In this document: positions 28,545 to 37,291 of the stretch, piece by piece
How positions within the stretch are numbered: the stretch's first letter is position 1
Layout of the letters: each line of letters opens with the position of its first letter
Assembly (NCBI RefSeq): GCF_000316665.1
Contig: NC_019678.1
Location: 7,349,001-7,413,000 of the forward strand
Length of the DNA stretch: 64,000 nt
Direction of reading: 5' to 3'
DNA from: Rivularia sp. PCC 7116
Lineage (GTDB): Bacteria > Cyanobacteriota > Cyanobacteriia > Cyanobacteriales > Nostocaceae
Position numbers and translations under genes: made by a program
The notes under the pieces: model-generated
The model's database searches: none
What the model saw: only the letters and a program-made list of their open reading frames with translations
What the model was told of the DNA's origin: nothing

Positions 28545-29303
28545 ATGCCATCTTTATTTAAAAAGATTCCACAAAATCCATCCCAATCCAATGTAAAACA
28601 AAGAAAATCCTTGCTTATACCTCGTTCAGGGCGACGAGGATTCTTTTTGTTATTTACGTTTATGACAATGTTGGGATGGGTTGGCGGAGGAATTGCTAGT
28701 CTTGCTTTAGAAAAAATTCTGCGAGAGAATATACCCGCTTATTTTGCTCAAAATGAAATTTTGTGGTACAGAATTGCAAAGCTGATTGCGAGTAGTTTAT
28801 TCGCATTAATTTTTGCAGCAGACCAATCTATACCTCTTAGTAAATACATTTCTGGCTGGTCTTGGATGATTGCTACTGCAATCGGCTGGTTAGTCGCAAA
28901 TACTGTTTCTCAAGCCTGGATTACATACATTTCTCATATCGCTGCTTCAACAACTGAAATGTCCATGCAAGCAGCTATATTTTTTAGAATATTGCCAACT
29001 GCTGCTTATATTTTTTCCGGTTTATGGCTGGGTTTATTACAGTGGTTAGTGTTGCGAAGATACGTAAAAAATGCATTGTGGTGGAATATTGTACCTTCGA
29101 TTTCATATTTGATTATTAGTATTTCAGTCTTATTTATTTCTTCAGTACAAAACTTGATTCCAGCAATACACCGGGATGTCACTTTGTATTTAGTTACTCA
29201 AGGAATAACAGCGTTAGTTTTGGCTGTAATTCCAGCTATTAGTTTTTGTCGGTTGCGGAAATCAGTGAGCAGTGAGCAGCGAACAGTGAACAGTGAACAG
29301 TGA
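28545..29303 (+). CDS. Multi-pass membrane protein of unknown function
   Basis: I do not recognise a family. From the ATG at 28545 (a TTG at 28530 would add five residues), a basic N-terminus of about 35 residues precedes five or six hydrophobic helices: LFTFMTMLGWVGGGIASLAL, an LIASSLFALIF segment, a WMIATAIGWLVANTVSQAW segment, YIFSGLWLGLLQWLVL, YLIISISVLFISSV and a final TQGITALVLAVIPAISF. The C-terminal 14 or so residues (SVSSEQRTVNSEQ) are encoded entirely by a heptamer repeat array, which also supplies the stop codon. The ancestral C-terminus was probably different. Convergent with the S66 peptidase gene. Confidence 0.7.
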   Translation: MPSLFKKIPQNPSQSNVKQRKSLLIPRSGRRGFFLLFTFMTMLGWVGGGIASLALEKILRENIPAYFAQNEILWYRIAKLIASSLFALIFAADQSIPLSKYISGWSWMIATAIGWLVANTVSQAWITYISHIAASTTEMSMQAAIFFRILPTAAYIFSGLWLGLLQWLVLRRYVKNALWWNIVPSISYLIISISVLFISSVQNLIPAIHRDVTLYLVTQGITALVLAVIPAISFCRLRKSVSSEQRTVNSEQ

Positions 29304-29590
29304 GCAGTGAGCAGTGAGCAGTTAACAGTTAACAGTGAACAGTTATTAATTCAGGAATTAGTTGTGAATGAGGTTTTGAGAATATATTGTATTAGCAGTA
29401 TTTTATTTGCTAATAAAAATTGGTAAAAAAGATACTCTTACTAAGATAAGACTTACCCATCTGGCACATTTTCTGTAGAGTGCTGTGATATTTAGATCAA
29501 TTTTCAACGTAATAATAAGACTTGTGATGTCACGCATCATCCGAGTCTTGTGACAATTACTGCTCACTGCTCACTGCTAACTGTTTACTC
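29262..29590. repeat. Pair of inverted heptamer arrays (AGTGAGC / GCTCACT)
   Basis: The left array (29262-29345) has about twelve copies of a 7-base unit (AGTGAGC, AGTGAAC, AGTTAAC variants). The right array (29560-29590) carries the complementary unit GCTCACT and variants. They face each other across about 214 bases between two convergent genes. The left array encodes the C-terminus and stop of the membrane protein. The right array supplies the stop of the S66 peptidase gene. A hairpin lies between them at 29517-29549. Confidence 0.85.
29517..29549. terminator. Candidate bidirectional hairpin
   Basis: AAGACT (29517-29522) pairs with AGTCTT (29544-29549), and inner TGATG (29525-29529) pairs with CATCA (29535-29539). 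It lies between two convergent genes. No T-run follows, so a terminator role is only suggested by position. Confidence 0.4.
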
Positions 29591-30581
29591 TCAGCACTCC
29601 TCGTTCTGCATCCAAAGTTGCCATAACGCCTACGGGTAAAGCTGCATTTGGTGCTTCATGCCCGAAAGGTAAGTTAGAAACAACGGGAATACCTAAATCT
29701 TCTAATCGATCGCGCAAGACTTCCTCTACAGTGAAACTAGGAATATTTTTTGCTGCTTGGCAATTAGTAAAACTACCTATAGCAACTCCAGCTATCTTTG
29801 CTAAAGCACCGCTCATTCGCCATTGAGTCAACATTCTATCGATGCGGTAGGGTGCTTCTCCCACATCTTCGATTGCTAAAATAGCTCCGTCAAGTTCTGG
29901 TTGCATTGGGGTACCCAAAAGATGAGTAGCAACAGTAAGGTTTGCCGGTAATAACCTACCCCTAACAGTTCCACCTCCCCATCCTTTTCCTGTGAGGGAT
30001 TCAAGGGGTTTTCCTTCTACCAAATCAAATAATCTTTGTACAGACCAAGCCGGTTCTTTAGCAACAGTAGTCATTACAGGCGCATGAACTCCACAAATTC
30101 CAGCTTTGTAAAGACTCCACAATAAAGCTGTAATATCCGAGAAGCCAATTAACCATTTTGCTGAGTGGGCATGGGGTATGGAGTATTGGGCATTGGGAGT
30201 TTTTTGATTTTGTAATATCCAACTCCATTCTTCCAAAATTCTTGTTGTACCAAAACCACCTCTAGCGCACAGAATCCCCCGGCATTCGGGATCTTGCCAT
30301 GCTGCTGCTAAATGATTGCGCCTATTTTTATCATTACCAGCCAAATATCCCCACCTGTCTTCTATTTCCGGTATTACTTCAACTCGATAACCGCGCGATC
30401 GCCAAATTTCTACACCGTGCTGAAGCGCTTCAAATTCTCGTAAAGCACCACTAGGAGCAATTACTCGCAATAAGTCGCCAGGTTGTAAAGATTGCGGTAT
30501 CAACAAATTATCGGGGTATTGAGTTTTAACTTGCATTGACTGATAGTTATTTACAATAGATATGGATGGGGAAGTTGTCAT
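29577..30581 (-). CDS. S66-family LD-carboxypeptidase/MccF-like peptidase
   Basis: S66 serine peptidases trim peptidoglycan tetrapeptides (LdcA) or inactivate microcin C-like compounds (MccF). The 334 residues show LLRVIAPSGALREF (38-50), LCARGGFGTTRILEEW (104-119), the serine-bearing WLIGFSDIT (S148), and the C-terminal LAIEDVGEAPYRIDRML and PFGHEAPNAALPVG with the expected Glu and His. Between ILQNQ and KWLIGF, about residues 127-141 (TPNAQYSIPHAHSA), is an extra stretch encoded by heptamer repeats at 30166-30199. It sits close to the active serine. Its stop codon also comes from a repeat array. Whether the enzyme tolerates the insertion is unknown; the frame is intact. Confidence 0.88.
   Translation of the reverse strand: MTTSPSISIVNNYQSMQVKTQYPDNLLIPQSLQPGDLLRVIAPSGALREFEALQHGVEIWRSRGYRVEVIPEIEDRWGYLAGNDKNRRNHLAAAWQDPECRGILCARGGFGTTRILEEWSWILQNQKTPNAQYSIPHAHSAKWLIGFSDITALLWSLYKAGICGVHAPVMTTVAKEPAWSVQRLFDLVEGKPLESLTGKGWGGGTVRGRLLPANLTVATHLLGTPMQPELDGAILAIEDVGEAPYRIDRMLTQWRMSGALAKIAGVAIGSFTNCQAAKNIPSFTVEEVLRDRLEDLGIPVVSNLPFGHEAPNAALPVGVMATLDAERGVLRVNS
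30166..30199. repeat. In-frame heptamer repeats inside the S66 peptidase gene
   Basis: About five degenerate copies of the GGGCATT-type unit (GGGCATG, GGGTATG, GAGTATT, GGGCATT) lie inside the coding sequence and are translated as TPNAQYSIPHAHS on the minus strand. The unit type matches arrays at 26793 and 31809, which are clearly intergenic. Confidence 0.85.
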
Positions 30582-30673
30582 TTTTCAACTGTGTTTCTTA
30601 GTTCGCCATTGGTAAGTGTTTATCCGTAAAATGAGTTGAAAAAATAATTAATAGTTATGAAATGTTTTGAATT

Positions 30674-31741
30674 TTAAGCCTGAAAATTCAAAATGTCTAC
30701 AAACCATTTTTCAAAACGCTCGCCTAATACTTCTAAAGAGAATACTTTTTGTGCGGTATCGCGGCAAGTTTGACGGTTTATGCTTTCTATACGCTTTGTT
30801 GCTTCTATTAATCCACTTACGCTGTCTGGTTCTACTAAAAAGCCAGTTTCGTTGTTTTTGATAATCGATGCAGGACCACCCCGACTATAGGAAATTACTG
30901 GAACTCCACAAGCTAGCGCTTCGATTGCTACATTTCCAAATGCTTCTACCCAGCGAGGTGTCATAATCAACGCCTTACACTCGCCCAAAATTTGCTGCAT
31001 TTCTTTAGTAGATAAAAACCCTAAGTATTCAAAAGGTGCATTTGGATAATCTTGCTGAATTTTCTGCCAATAAGATTCATCTTGAATTTTACCCATAACC
31101 TTGAGAGAAATGTTAGTACTCTCTGCTACAGCGAAGGCATCTTCTAAACCTTTTTCGGGAGAAATACGACCCAACCAAGCAAATTGTTGTTTAGGTTTAC
31201 TGCAAAATTGATACAAAGATAAATCAATGCCGCTGCTCAAATAATATATAGGAGGAGTTAATTCTGGAAAGGTAGTAGCTTGTACGGGAGTATAAAAACC
31301 AATAGTACCGGGAAACTGCTTTGATGTTTGGACAATAATTTGGTCGAGAGCATCAGAAAGAGAACCCATGCTAACAAAATGAGCAATGGGAAGTTTGAAA
31401 AAAGGTGTCAAGTAGAAAGGCAACCAATCGTAAGCAAAATTGACAATTAAATCGTATTCGTTTTCGACTTGGCGGACGTAATCCCACATATTAGCTAAAA
31501 GTGGATTACATGGCATTGTAATCGGCGTTTGACGTTCTAAGCTTTGGGCAATGATTTGTAAATTACCCGAAATCTGCATTACAGGTAAGTCATCCCAAGT
31601 TGAACCAGCAGGAGCAACAATCTGTAAATCGTGTCCCCGTCTAATTATTTCGCGAGCAATATTGTACAAACTTAATTCCACGCCACCACCCAATCCAGAA
31701 CCGAGAGGTCCCACGGGAGTCGAAACGAACAGTAACTTCAT
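30674..31741 (-). CDS. Glycosyltransferase, GT4-type (group 1)
   Basis: The protein is a GT-B fold glycosyltransferase that uses an activated sugar; acceptor unknown. The N-terminal domain starts KLLFVSTPVGPLGSGLGGGVE, with the glycine loop binding the acceptor side. The C-terminal domain has FAWLGRISPEKGLEDAF (about 187-203), IMTPRWVEAFGNVAIEALACGVPVI with the EX7E-type pair, and SYSRGGPASIIKNNETGFLV. I place the start at the ATG 31741 (MKLLFVS), two codons inside an open TTG. 356 residues, complete. Heptamer arrays fill the region upstream, so its promoter probably lies within or next to repeats. Confidence 0.9.
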   Translation of the reverse strand: MKLLFVSTPVGPLGSGLGGGVELSLYNIAREIIRRGHDLQIVAPAGSTWDDLPVMQISGNLQIIAQSLERQTPITMPCNPLLANMWDYVRQVENEYDLIVNFAYDWLPFYLTPFFKLPIAHFVSMGSLSDALDQIIVQTSKQFPGTIGFYTPVQATTFPELTPPIYYLSSGIDLSLYQFCSKPKQQFAWLGRISPEKGLEDAFAVAESTNISLKVMGKIQDESYWQKIQQDYPNAPFEYLGFLSTKEMQQILGECKALIMTPRWVEAFGNVAIEALACGVPVISYSRGGPASIIKNNETGFLVEPDSVSGLIEATKRIESINRQTCRDTAQKVFSLEVLGERFEKWFVDILNFQA

Positions 31742-31808
31742 TCGCAAAAATTATTTCAAGGCTTAATTTAAATAAATATAAAATGCCTCTGTTACTAAAC
31801 GCTAGCGG

Positions 31809-31913
31809 ATTGGGAATTGGGCATTGGGCATTGGGCATTGGGTATTGGGCATTGGGTATTGGGCATGGGGCATTGGGCATTGAGCATTGGGCATGGGGCA
31901 TTGGGCATGGGAG
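31809..31913. repeat. Heptamer array, GGGCATT type, about 15 units
   Basis: A run of 7-base units GGGCATT with variants GGGTATT, GAGCATT and GGGCATG. It is intergenic, upstream of the glycosyltransferase. Open frames across it only translate the repeat (GIGHWALGIGHW-type peptides on one strand) and are not genes. Confidence 0.95.
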
Positions 31914-31942
31914 ATAAGGAGAAATTAGAATATTTAATTCAC

Positions 31943-32081
31943 AACTGCTCACTATTCACTGCTCACTGCTCACTGCTCACTGCTCACTGTTCACTGCTCA
32001 CTGTTCACTGCTCACTGCTCACTGCTCACTGCTCACTGTTCACTGCTCACTGCTCACTGCTCACTGCTCACTGTTCACTGT
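31943..32081. repeat. Heptamer array, CACTGCT type, about 20 units
   Basis: About 20 tandem 7-base units CACTGCT with scattered CACTGTT variants. It directly follows the GGGCATT array after about 30 bases. Its right end overlaps the end of the HEAT-repeat gene, supplying that gene's last codons (DSEQ) and stop. Confidence 0.95.
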
Positions 32082-33237
32082 CTTCCCACTCTTGTGGATA
32101 CTGAATCCGTGTTTCTGGTTCTTCTGATGGTAAAACACGGATGCGATTCATTTGTGAAATTGCGTATTTGGCTGTTTCTTGGACTTCTGGATCTTCATCA
32201 TCTATTGCCATCGATAGCATTTGGCTAATTTGAGCCATCATGTCATAAACGCGAGTTAAATCGCGGATAGCATTTTTACGCACGTCGGGACTTTCATCTT
32301 GCATTGACACCGCTAAAGCCCGATTCATTGGTTTTAAGGTACGAGTACCAATTTCCGATAAAGCAGCTAAAATCAAACTACGTTGTTGCGAGTCAGCATC
32401 AGTCATCTGCTCTACTAATGGCTGAATTGCTCGCGAATCTCCTTTTTGTCCTAATTCCCAAATAGCTTTTCTTCGTTTTGTGGGGTTAGAGCTTTCTAAA
32501 TCTCCGATCAATTCATCAATAACATTGATTTTAGCCAGACGGGAAGTTTTTTCTGTGGGTATTAATTTAGAAGATGGTACATCTTCGTAATCGCTAGGTG
32601 GTAAGTATTTTTGCTCTTGATTGGTATCTGCAAATCTATTTTCGGATGGTTGAGCTATGTCGGTATCGTCATCTATATAATCATCATAAGCAGCGGAATT
32701 TTTTAAACGCTTAGAATATCTAAACCATTGAATTAAATAAAATAAAGTACCCGCACCAGCCAATATTCCCATTACTATAAAACCAAGCTTAATAAAACTG
32801 CTGAGTGAAGATTCTTGTTTTTTTGAAGAACTTTCTTCAGATAATGGTTCTGGGGTAGGTGTAGGAAGAAGATTATCTTGTTTTAAAGTTTCTGCTTTTA
32901 TAAGTTCTCTGGTTTGACTGCCTGCAATACCATCTGCTTCCAAACCTTTCTTCTGCTGAAATTCAATTACAGCAAGACGTGTTGTTACGCCAAATTGTCC
33001 ATCAGCGATGCCATTGTAATAACCCAACTTTTTTAATTGGGCTTGAAGTAATCTTACATCTTCTCCCACACTGCCTATTGCCAGGTTAGAGGGTGAGGTA
33101 GTATTTGAGGAGTTATTAACTTGAGCTACTTCCAAGAAGAACGCTGTTTTATCGTAATTAGCAGCAGCCGGATTCATGTAAAATCCAAAGCTACTCAGAT
33201 AAGTAAATATGACTAGATAGTAATGGCATCGGCTCAT
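32068..33237 (-). CDS. Membrane protein with peptidoglycan-binding and HEAT-repeat domains
   Basis: The N-terminus (about 1-26) looks like a signal peptide or anchor. Residues about 50-115 form a PG_binding_1 domain (VGEDVRLLQAQLKKLGYYNG, DGQFGVTTRLAVIEFQQKKG, ADGIAGSQT). A serine-rich linker leads to a membrane helix (about 150-172, LGFIVMGILAGAGTLFYLI). An acidic segment precedes HEAT-like repeats (about 245-365: SSNPTKRRKAIWELGQKGDS, RALAVSMQDESPDVRKNAIRDL, DEDPEVQETAKYAI). This layout suggests a protein linking the periplasmic wall to a cytoplasmic scaffold; function unknown. The last residues DSEQ and the stop come from the adjacent heptamer array. ATG at 33237. Confidence 0.82.
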   Translation of the reverse strand: MSRCHYYLVIFTYLSSFGFYMNPAAANYDKTAFFLEVAQVNNSSNTTSPSNLAIGSVGEDVRLLQAQLKKLGYYNGIADGQFGVTTRLAVIEFQQKKGLEADGIAGSQTRELIKAETLKQDNLLPTPTPEPLSEESSSKKQESSLSSFIKLGFIVMGILAGAGTLFYLIQWFRYSKRLKNSAAYDDYIDDDTDIAQPSENRFADTNQEQKYLPPSDYEDVPSSKLIPTEKTSRLAKINVIDELIGDLESSNPTKRRKAIWELGQKGDSRAIQPLVEQMTDADSQQRSLILAALSEIGTRTLKPMNRALAVSMQDESPDVRKNAIRDLTRVYDMMAQISQMLSMAIDDEDPEVQETAKYAISQMNRIRVLPSEEPETRIQYPQEWEDSEQ

Positions 33238-33404
33238 ACATCAAATTTCAACAAAACAGTAGTATAAAAGTTATCGACACAACAATAACTTTAAATTACT
33301 TAAATGTTAACTTTTTTCTTGACAAAAAAATTTAAGGAATCGATAAAGAAGTAGTTGATACTTCGTAATAATTTCGATCTGCACCAAAAGCTTTACGGTA
33401 ATAT

Positions 33405-34472
33405 TCACGGTAATATTTGCGGTTCTGACTGTTTAACTGGTATTTTCAGAGGTTTGAGCTTGTTCTCGGATTGTTCTGAGGCAGATTGCAGTCCCATTTC
33501 AGGTATAGTTTCTTTGTTATTCTGCTTTCCTAACTTCTGGCGTTGATTGATTAGATAAATACTAACAATGGTTATAGTTACTCCCACCCATTGCAGAACA
33601 GTCAAAACTTCATTTAATAAGATATTGCCGAATATCAAGGCAAATATTGGAGTCAAGAAGGTTAGAGAACTTAGACTTGTAAGATTTCCACTAGAAGCGA
33701 AATAGAAAAACACACCGTAGGCGATCGCGCTGCCAAATACAGCCGCATAACCCAAAGCTATCCAGTCTGACGCAGCTAAGTCATTTAATTGTTGAGTTTC
33801 TGTTATTGCGGAAATTGCCCATAATGGTAAACCACCTAATACCATGTGCCACCCCGTAGCGGTAACTGCATCCGCATGACGGGTGACAAATCGAATCATT
33901 ACCGTTCCTATCGCCATACTCAATGCTGCAAGTAGCATCAAAAATTCGCCACTTTGGAAAAATGATTGAGAAATCATTACCGAAGATTCTGCTGTATTAG
34001 AAAAAATACTGAAAATTAGTTCATCGGGTAAGCCAATAAGACTAATACCTGTAACGCCTATTGCTAAACCCAACCATCCATATAAGCCAATTTTTTCTGC
34101 AAATAACCAAGAACACAACAGCGCTACGGCTAAAGGCTGGGAATCAATCATCACCGAACCCAAACCCGCACCAGTTCTCACCAATCCTTCAGCTAAAAAA
34201 CCTTGAAATAATGCTCCATCAAATAGTCCAAACAAAGCAATCCACAGCCAAGCTTTCCAACCCTGAGGCTGAGGTTTACCCATAATTACAGCTGCAACCA
34301 AAACTAATATCCCAGCCGGTAGTATCCGTATTCCTGCCAGAAAAAAAGGCGTAGTATGAGGAATAACTCCTTTCATCGCCACCATCGCGGTACCCCAAAG
34401 GAAAAAGGGCGAGATTAACAATAATGGTTTAAAAACAGAGGAATCCAAGGACGCACTTTTATTTAACTGCAT
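33405..34472 (-). CDS. EamA/DMT-family transporter, second copy type
   Basis: The inner-membrane protein has about ten helices in two EamA halves: PLLLISPFFLWGTAMVAMKG at the start, GILVLVAAVIMG, ALLCSWLFAEKIGLYGWLGL, then SFFQSGEFLMLLAALSMAIG through VLQWVGVTITIVSIYLIN. A 45-residue polar tail rich in Q, K and E follows. I prefer the ATG at 34472; an open TTG at 34505 would add eleven residues with no membrane or motif content. It is not closely similar to the transporter at 21496. Substrate unknown. Confidence 0.88.
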   Translation of the reverse strand: MQLNKSASLDSSVFKPLLLISPFFLWGTAMVAMKGVIPHTTPFFLAGIRILPAGILVLVAAVIMGKPQPQGWKAWLWIALFGLFDGALFQGFLAEGLVRTGAGLGSVMIDSQPLAVALLCSWLFAEKIGLYGWLGLAIGVTGISLIGLPDELIFSIFSNTAESSVMISQSFFQSGEFLMLLAALSMAIGTVMIRFVTRHADAVTATGWHMVLGGLPLWAISAITETQQLNDLAASDWIALGYAAVFGSAIAYGVFFYFASSGNLTSLSSLTFLTPIFALIFGNILLNEVLTVLQWVGVTITIVSIYLINQRQKLGKQNNKETIPEMGLQSASEQSENKLKPLKIPVKQSEPQILP

Positions 34473-34797
34473 GGGATTACGGAGATTTCGATTTACGCAA
34501 GTCAAGGTTAAATTAATCTTAACGAATTATTGCGTTATGTAAAGGAAAAAATACTTAATTTAGGTATGAAATGTTGGGAATTGAACATGAAGCAATTTGC
34601 CAAGCAATCTATGCTTAGAATACTAATTACTTCTAAGCCGCTCTAAAATTACCGATAAAAATTCCTTCTTTTCTAATCCCTCTATGCCTCTTCCCCGTCT
34701 ACCCCTCTCCTAGATATAGGTAATCATAAAGCCGGGAAGGATATGCAGGGCTTCTTCCGATTCGAGTTAACATAACTAAAGACCATAGGAGATACAT

Positions 34798-35442
34798 ATG
34801 ACAGTAGCTCAAACTTCTGCCCGCCAACTTTTACGGGCTGCTTATGAAAACCGTTACACTTGGGACAAGAATTTCCCCGGCTATACCGCAGATGTAACTT
34901 ACAAATATGGCGGTAAAGAATTTAAGGGAAAAGTCCGCGTTAATCCAGATTTGAAAGCAGAAGTTTTTGATATAGAAGACGAACAAGCTAAAGAAGCAAT
35001 TAATAATCAATTATGGGAAATAGCAATCCACCGTATCAGACGGGAATTTGAAGACTCTCATAAAGATAATACATTTAGTACTGGTGATACTGACCAATCC
35101 GGTGCAGTTGAAGTACTAGTTGGTGGTAAGTCTTCCGGAGATAAATACAAAATTCGCGATCGCGAAGTAGTTCTCGTTCACCGCCACATTCATGGTGTTG
35201 TAATTACCATCAATACTTTCAGCACCCACGATACTGGCGCAGGGTACCTCGCCCATCGTTATGATTCGGTATACCACGATCCGAAGACAGGAGAAAAAAA
35301 AGGTAACAAAAGTGAGTTTGAAGATAAATATGAGAAAGTAGGCGATTATCACATTCTTAACGAACGGATAATTACCACTGAAGTAGAAGGAAAACCCATG
35401 ACTATGGAGTTTATCTTTTCTAATATTCAGATGTTGGGATAA
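34798..35442 (+). CDS. DUF3386-family protein
   Basis: The 214-residue soluble protein matches the DUF3386 family of cyanobacteria and plants. Its start MTVAQTSARQLLRAAYENRY and the segments FPGYTADVTYKYGGKEFKG, VLVHRHIHGVVITINTFS and YLAHRYDSVYHDPKTG are characteristic. Function is unknown. The ATG at 34798 is preceded by AGGAGAT, a good ribosome-binding site, which supports this start. Confidence 0.88.
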   Translation: MTVAQTSARQLLRAAYENRYTWDKNFPGYTADVTYKYGGKEFKGKVRVNPDLKAEVFDIEDEQAKEAINNQLWEIAIHRIRREFEDSHKDNTFSTGDTDQSGAVEVLVGGKSSGDKYKIRDREVVLVHRHIHGVVITINTFSTHDTGAGYLAHRYDSVYHDPKTGEKKGNKSEFEDKYEKVGDYHILNERIITTEVEGKPMTMEFIFSNIQMLG

Positions 35443-35499
35443 TTGCATAAAGGAGATGGGGGAAGCGAGAAATGAGGAGCTTAATTCCTAACTTGCTAC

Positions 35500-35895
35500 T
35501 TATGACTCGCTACTTACACCCCTATTCTCCCGCAGGTTCTGAATATTGTCTTCCCAATTTCTGCCGTCGAAGGGTACTATTTCAAATTGCGATATCACAT
35601 CTCCATCAAGACAGCGTAGATTTACATCAATACAGTCGGGATGGCTGCGAGGAATATAAAAAGAATGAACTCCGCAGTTTCTACAAAATTTATGCTTTGC
35701 TACACCAGTATTAAAAGTATAGGTTGTTAAATTTTCTTCACCCTTCAACAAAGTAAACTTGTCTAGCGGCACTATCAAGTGTAAAAAACCTTTTTTAGTA
35801 CATATTGAACAGTTGCAGTTATCAGCTTTGTAATTATCGACTACTACCCGAAAACGTACCGCACTACAATGACATCCACCTTCGTAAGTATTCAT
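35500..35895 (-). CDS. GFA-family (Mss4-like) zinc protein
   Basis: This is a small Mss4-fold protein of the GFA/CENP-V family, named for glutathione-dependent formaldehyde-activating enzyme. Zinc-ligand cysteines are in YEGGCHCSAVRF (C8, C10), DNCNCSICTKKG and KFCRNCGVHSFYIP. The 131-residue length is normal and the ATG at 35895 fits. Most members have no shown activity, so the formaldehyde link is only by name. Short AGTTAGG-type heptamers lie just upstream of the start. Confidence 0.88.
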   Translation of the reverse strand: MNTYEGGCHCSAVRFRVVVDNYKADNCNCSICTKKGFLHLIVPLDKFTLLKGEENLTTYTFNTGVAKHKFCRNCGVHSFYIPRSHPDCIDVNLRCLDGDVISQFEIVPFDGRNWEDNIQNLRENRGVSSES

Positions 35896-35977
35896 AAGAG
35901 TTAGGAGTTATGAATAAGAGTTAGGAGCTAATTTTCTCTCTTTATCTTCCCATGCCCAATTCCCAACTTTCAATCTT

Positions 35978-36220
35978 TTACAAAAATTCCTGTAAAAAGT
36001 CTAGTGATTCATCTTCCCACACGGGTTCAGGTGCCAGCCAGCTTAATTTTGTCTTGATATCTTCTTCTATCTCTTCGCTATCTTTTCTGTCAAATAATTC
36101 CACCAAAATTTTCCAGTCACGCTCGTTAAATTCTTCTACAGGTGGAGCATGTACTTCTACTTTTTTCGCTGCGTCTACTGCTATTTTTTTTACTGGCTCG
36201 GGTGAAATATCGCTTTTCAC
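35978..36220 (-). CDS. Small acidic conserved-looking protein, 80 residues
   Basis: The frame (GTG start) encodes a charged protein: a proline/valine-rich first third (SPEPVKKIAVDAAKKVEVHA), then FNERDWKILVELFDRKDSEE and a tryptophan-containing end LSWLAPEPVWEDESLDFLQ. I recognise no named family. The non-random composition and patterned helices suggest a real gene. Confidence 0.55.
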   Translation of the reverse strand: MKSDISPEPVKKIAVDAAKKVEVHAPPVEEFNERDWKILVELFDRKDSEEIEEDIKTKLSWLAPEPVWEDESLDFLQEFL

Positions 36221-36377
36221 AGAAAATTATAAATACGTTTTGATTTGAAAAATGAATTAAATAATGATTTCATTCGTGAAGACTAAATTTCCGGTAACTG
36301 AAAACTAAGAGAAAAACTCTTCACTAAAAACACAAAAAATTTAGTTTATATACTATAGATTGATGAATACAAGAAAT

Positions 36378-36523
36378 GGCGTTGCTTAATCCGGGTATGA
36401 ATTTATTTTGTCCTTCATAGTGATGCCCCCTAAATTCTCCCCGTTTAGGGGGGATTTCAATTATCTTGTTCCCCGATAATTGGGGACTCGCGGGGGCAAT
36501 TCATACTTTTAATCAGCAACGCC
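36378..36523. mobile_element. MITE-like element, family A, copy 2 (146 bp)
   Basis: The left end GGCGTTGCTTAATCCGGG and right end TTTTAATCAGCAACGCC match copy 1 at 3876, as do the next 40 bases (with ATAGTGATGCCCCCTAAAT). It is flanked by CAAGAAAT (36370-36377) and CAAAAAAT (36524-36531), an 8-bp duplication with one mismatch. The interior is more GC-rich and carries CCCCGTTTAGGGGGG. No coding capacity. Confidence 0.85.
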
Positions 36524-36613
36524 CAAAAAATTATTTGGCTTCTAATTTCATAAATAATTACGTTTAAACTATTTCGGGTGAGTGTTCATCCTATCCTACT
36601 CAACCTCTTACCC

Positions 36614-37291
36614 TCAAGATTGATGAATCCCAGATAAAGATTGCTCAATCAATTCTAAATCAAACACTTCCCCAAAGCAGCGTGCAATATGATGCTTTAC
36701 CTCCCCACAGGTAATACCAGGAATCCATTCAGCTAAACTTGCTACAGATTTATCAGATATGCCGCAGGGTACAATACGCTCAAAACCCTTCATATCTGGA
36801 CAAACATTTAACGAAAATCCGTGCATGGTAATCCAACGACTCACCTTTATACCAATTGCCGCAACTTTACGATCTTCCAACCAAACCCCAGTTAGCGACG
36901 GAATGCGTTTTCCTTGCAATTTGTAAACCGCTAATACACGAATTAAAACTTCTTCCAATTGACGTAGATACCAGTGCAAGTCTTGATTGTGACGGGCTAA
37001 ATTTAAAATTGGATACCCTACCAACTGTCCGGGACAATGGTACGTTATTTCACCACCTCTTTCAATTCGATGCACCTCATGACTACTTTCATTAAGGTCA
37101 AATTTGATAAATTCGCTACTTGCTCCTTTTCCTAAAGTGTATACAGGGGGATGTTCTAACAGTATTAGTACATCATTCAAATCTGGGTTTTTCACGCGCT
37201 GAGTTTGAAGTTCTTTTTGCCACATCCATGCATCCAAATACGGCATCACTAATTGGTTATATAGTAAACATTGATTATATGTAGCAGGCAT
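36614..37291 (-). CDS. lipB: Lipoyl(octanoyl) transferase
   Basis: LipB moves octanoyl from acyl-carrier protein to lipoyl domains, the first step of lipoate assembly. The motifs are [62 protein letters not shown] split around the active-site lysine, and IVPCGI with the catalytic cysteine. I choose the ATG at 37291 ([13 protein letters not shown]) over a TTG eight codons upstream. 225 residues. No lipA nearby. Confidence 0.93.
   Translation of the reverse strand: MPATYNQCLLYNQLVMPYLDAWMWQKELQTQRVKNPDLNDVLILLEHPPVYTLGKGASSEFIKFDLNESSHEVHRIERGGEITYHCPGQLVGYPILNLARHNQDLHWYLRQLEEVLIRVLAVYKLQGKRIPSLTGVWLEDRKVAAIGIKVSRWITMHGFSLNVCPDMKGFERIVPCGISDKSVASLAEWIPGITCGEVKHHIARCFGEVFDLELIEQSLSGIHQS

Noticed and set aside
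31809-32081. CRISPR array
   Set aside because: Units are 7 bp, contiguous and without spacers; there are no cas genes.
31817-32104. Open frame of 95 codons across repeats
   Set aside because: It only translates heptamer arrays (HWALGIGHW and TAHCSLL repeats); no start signal or family.
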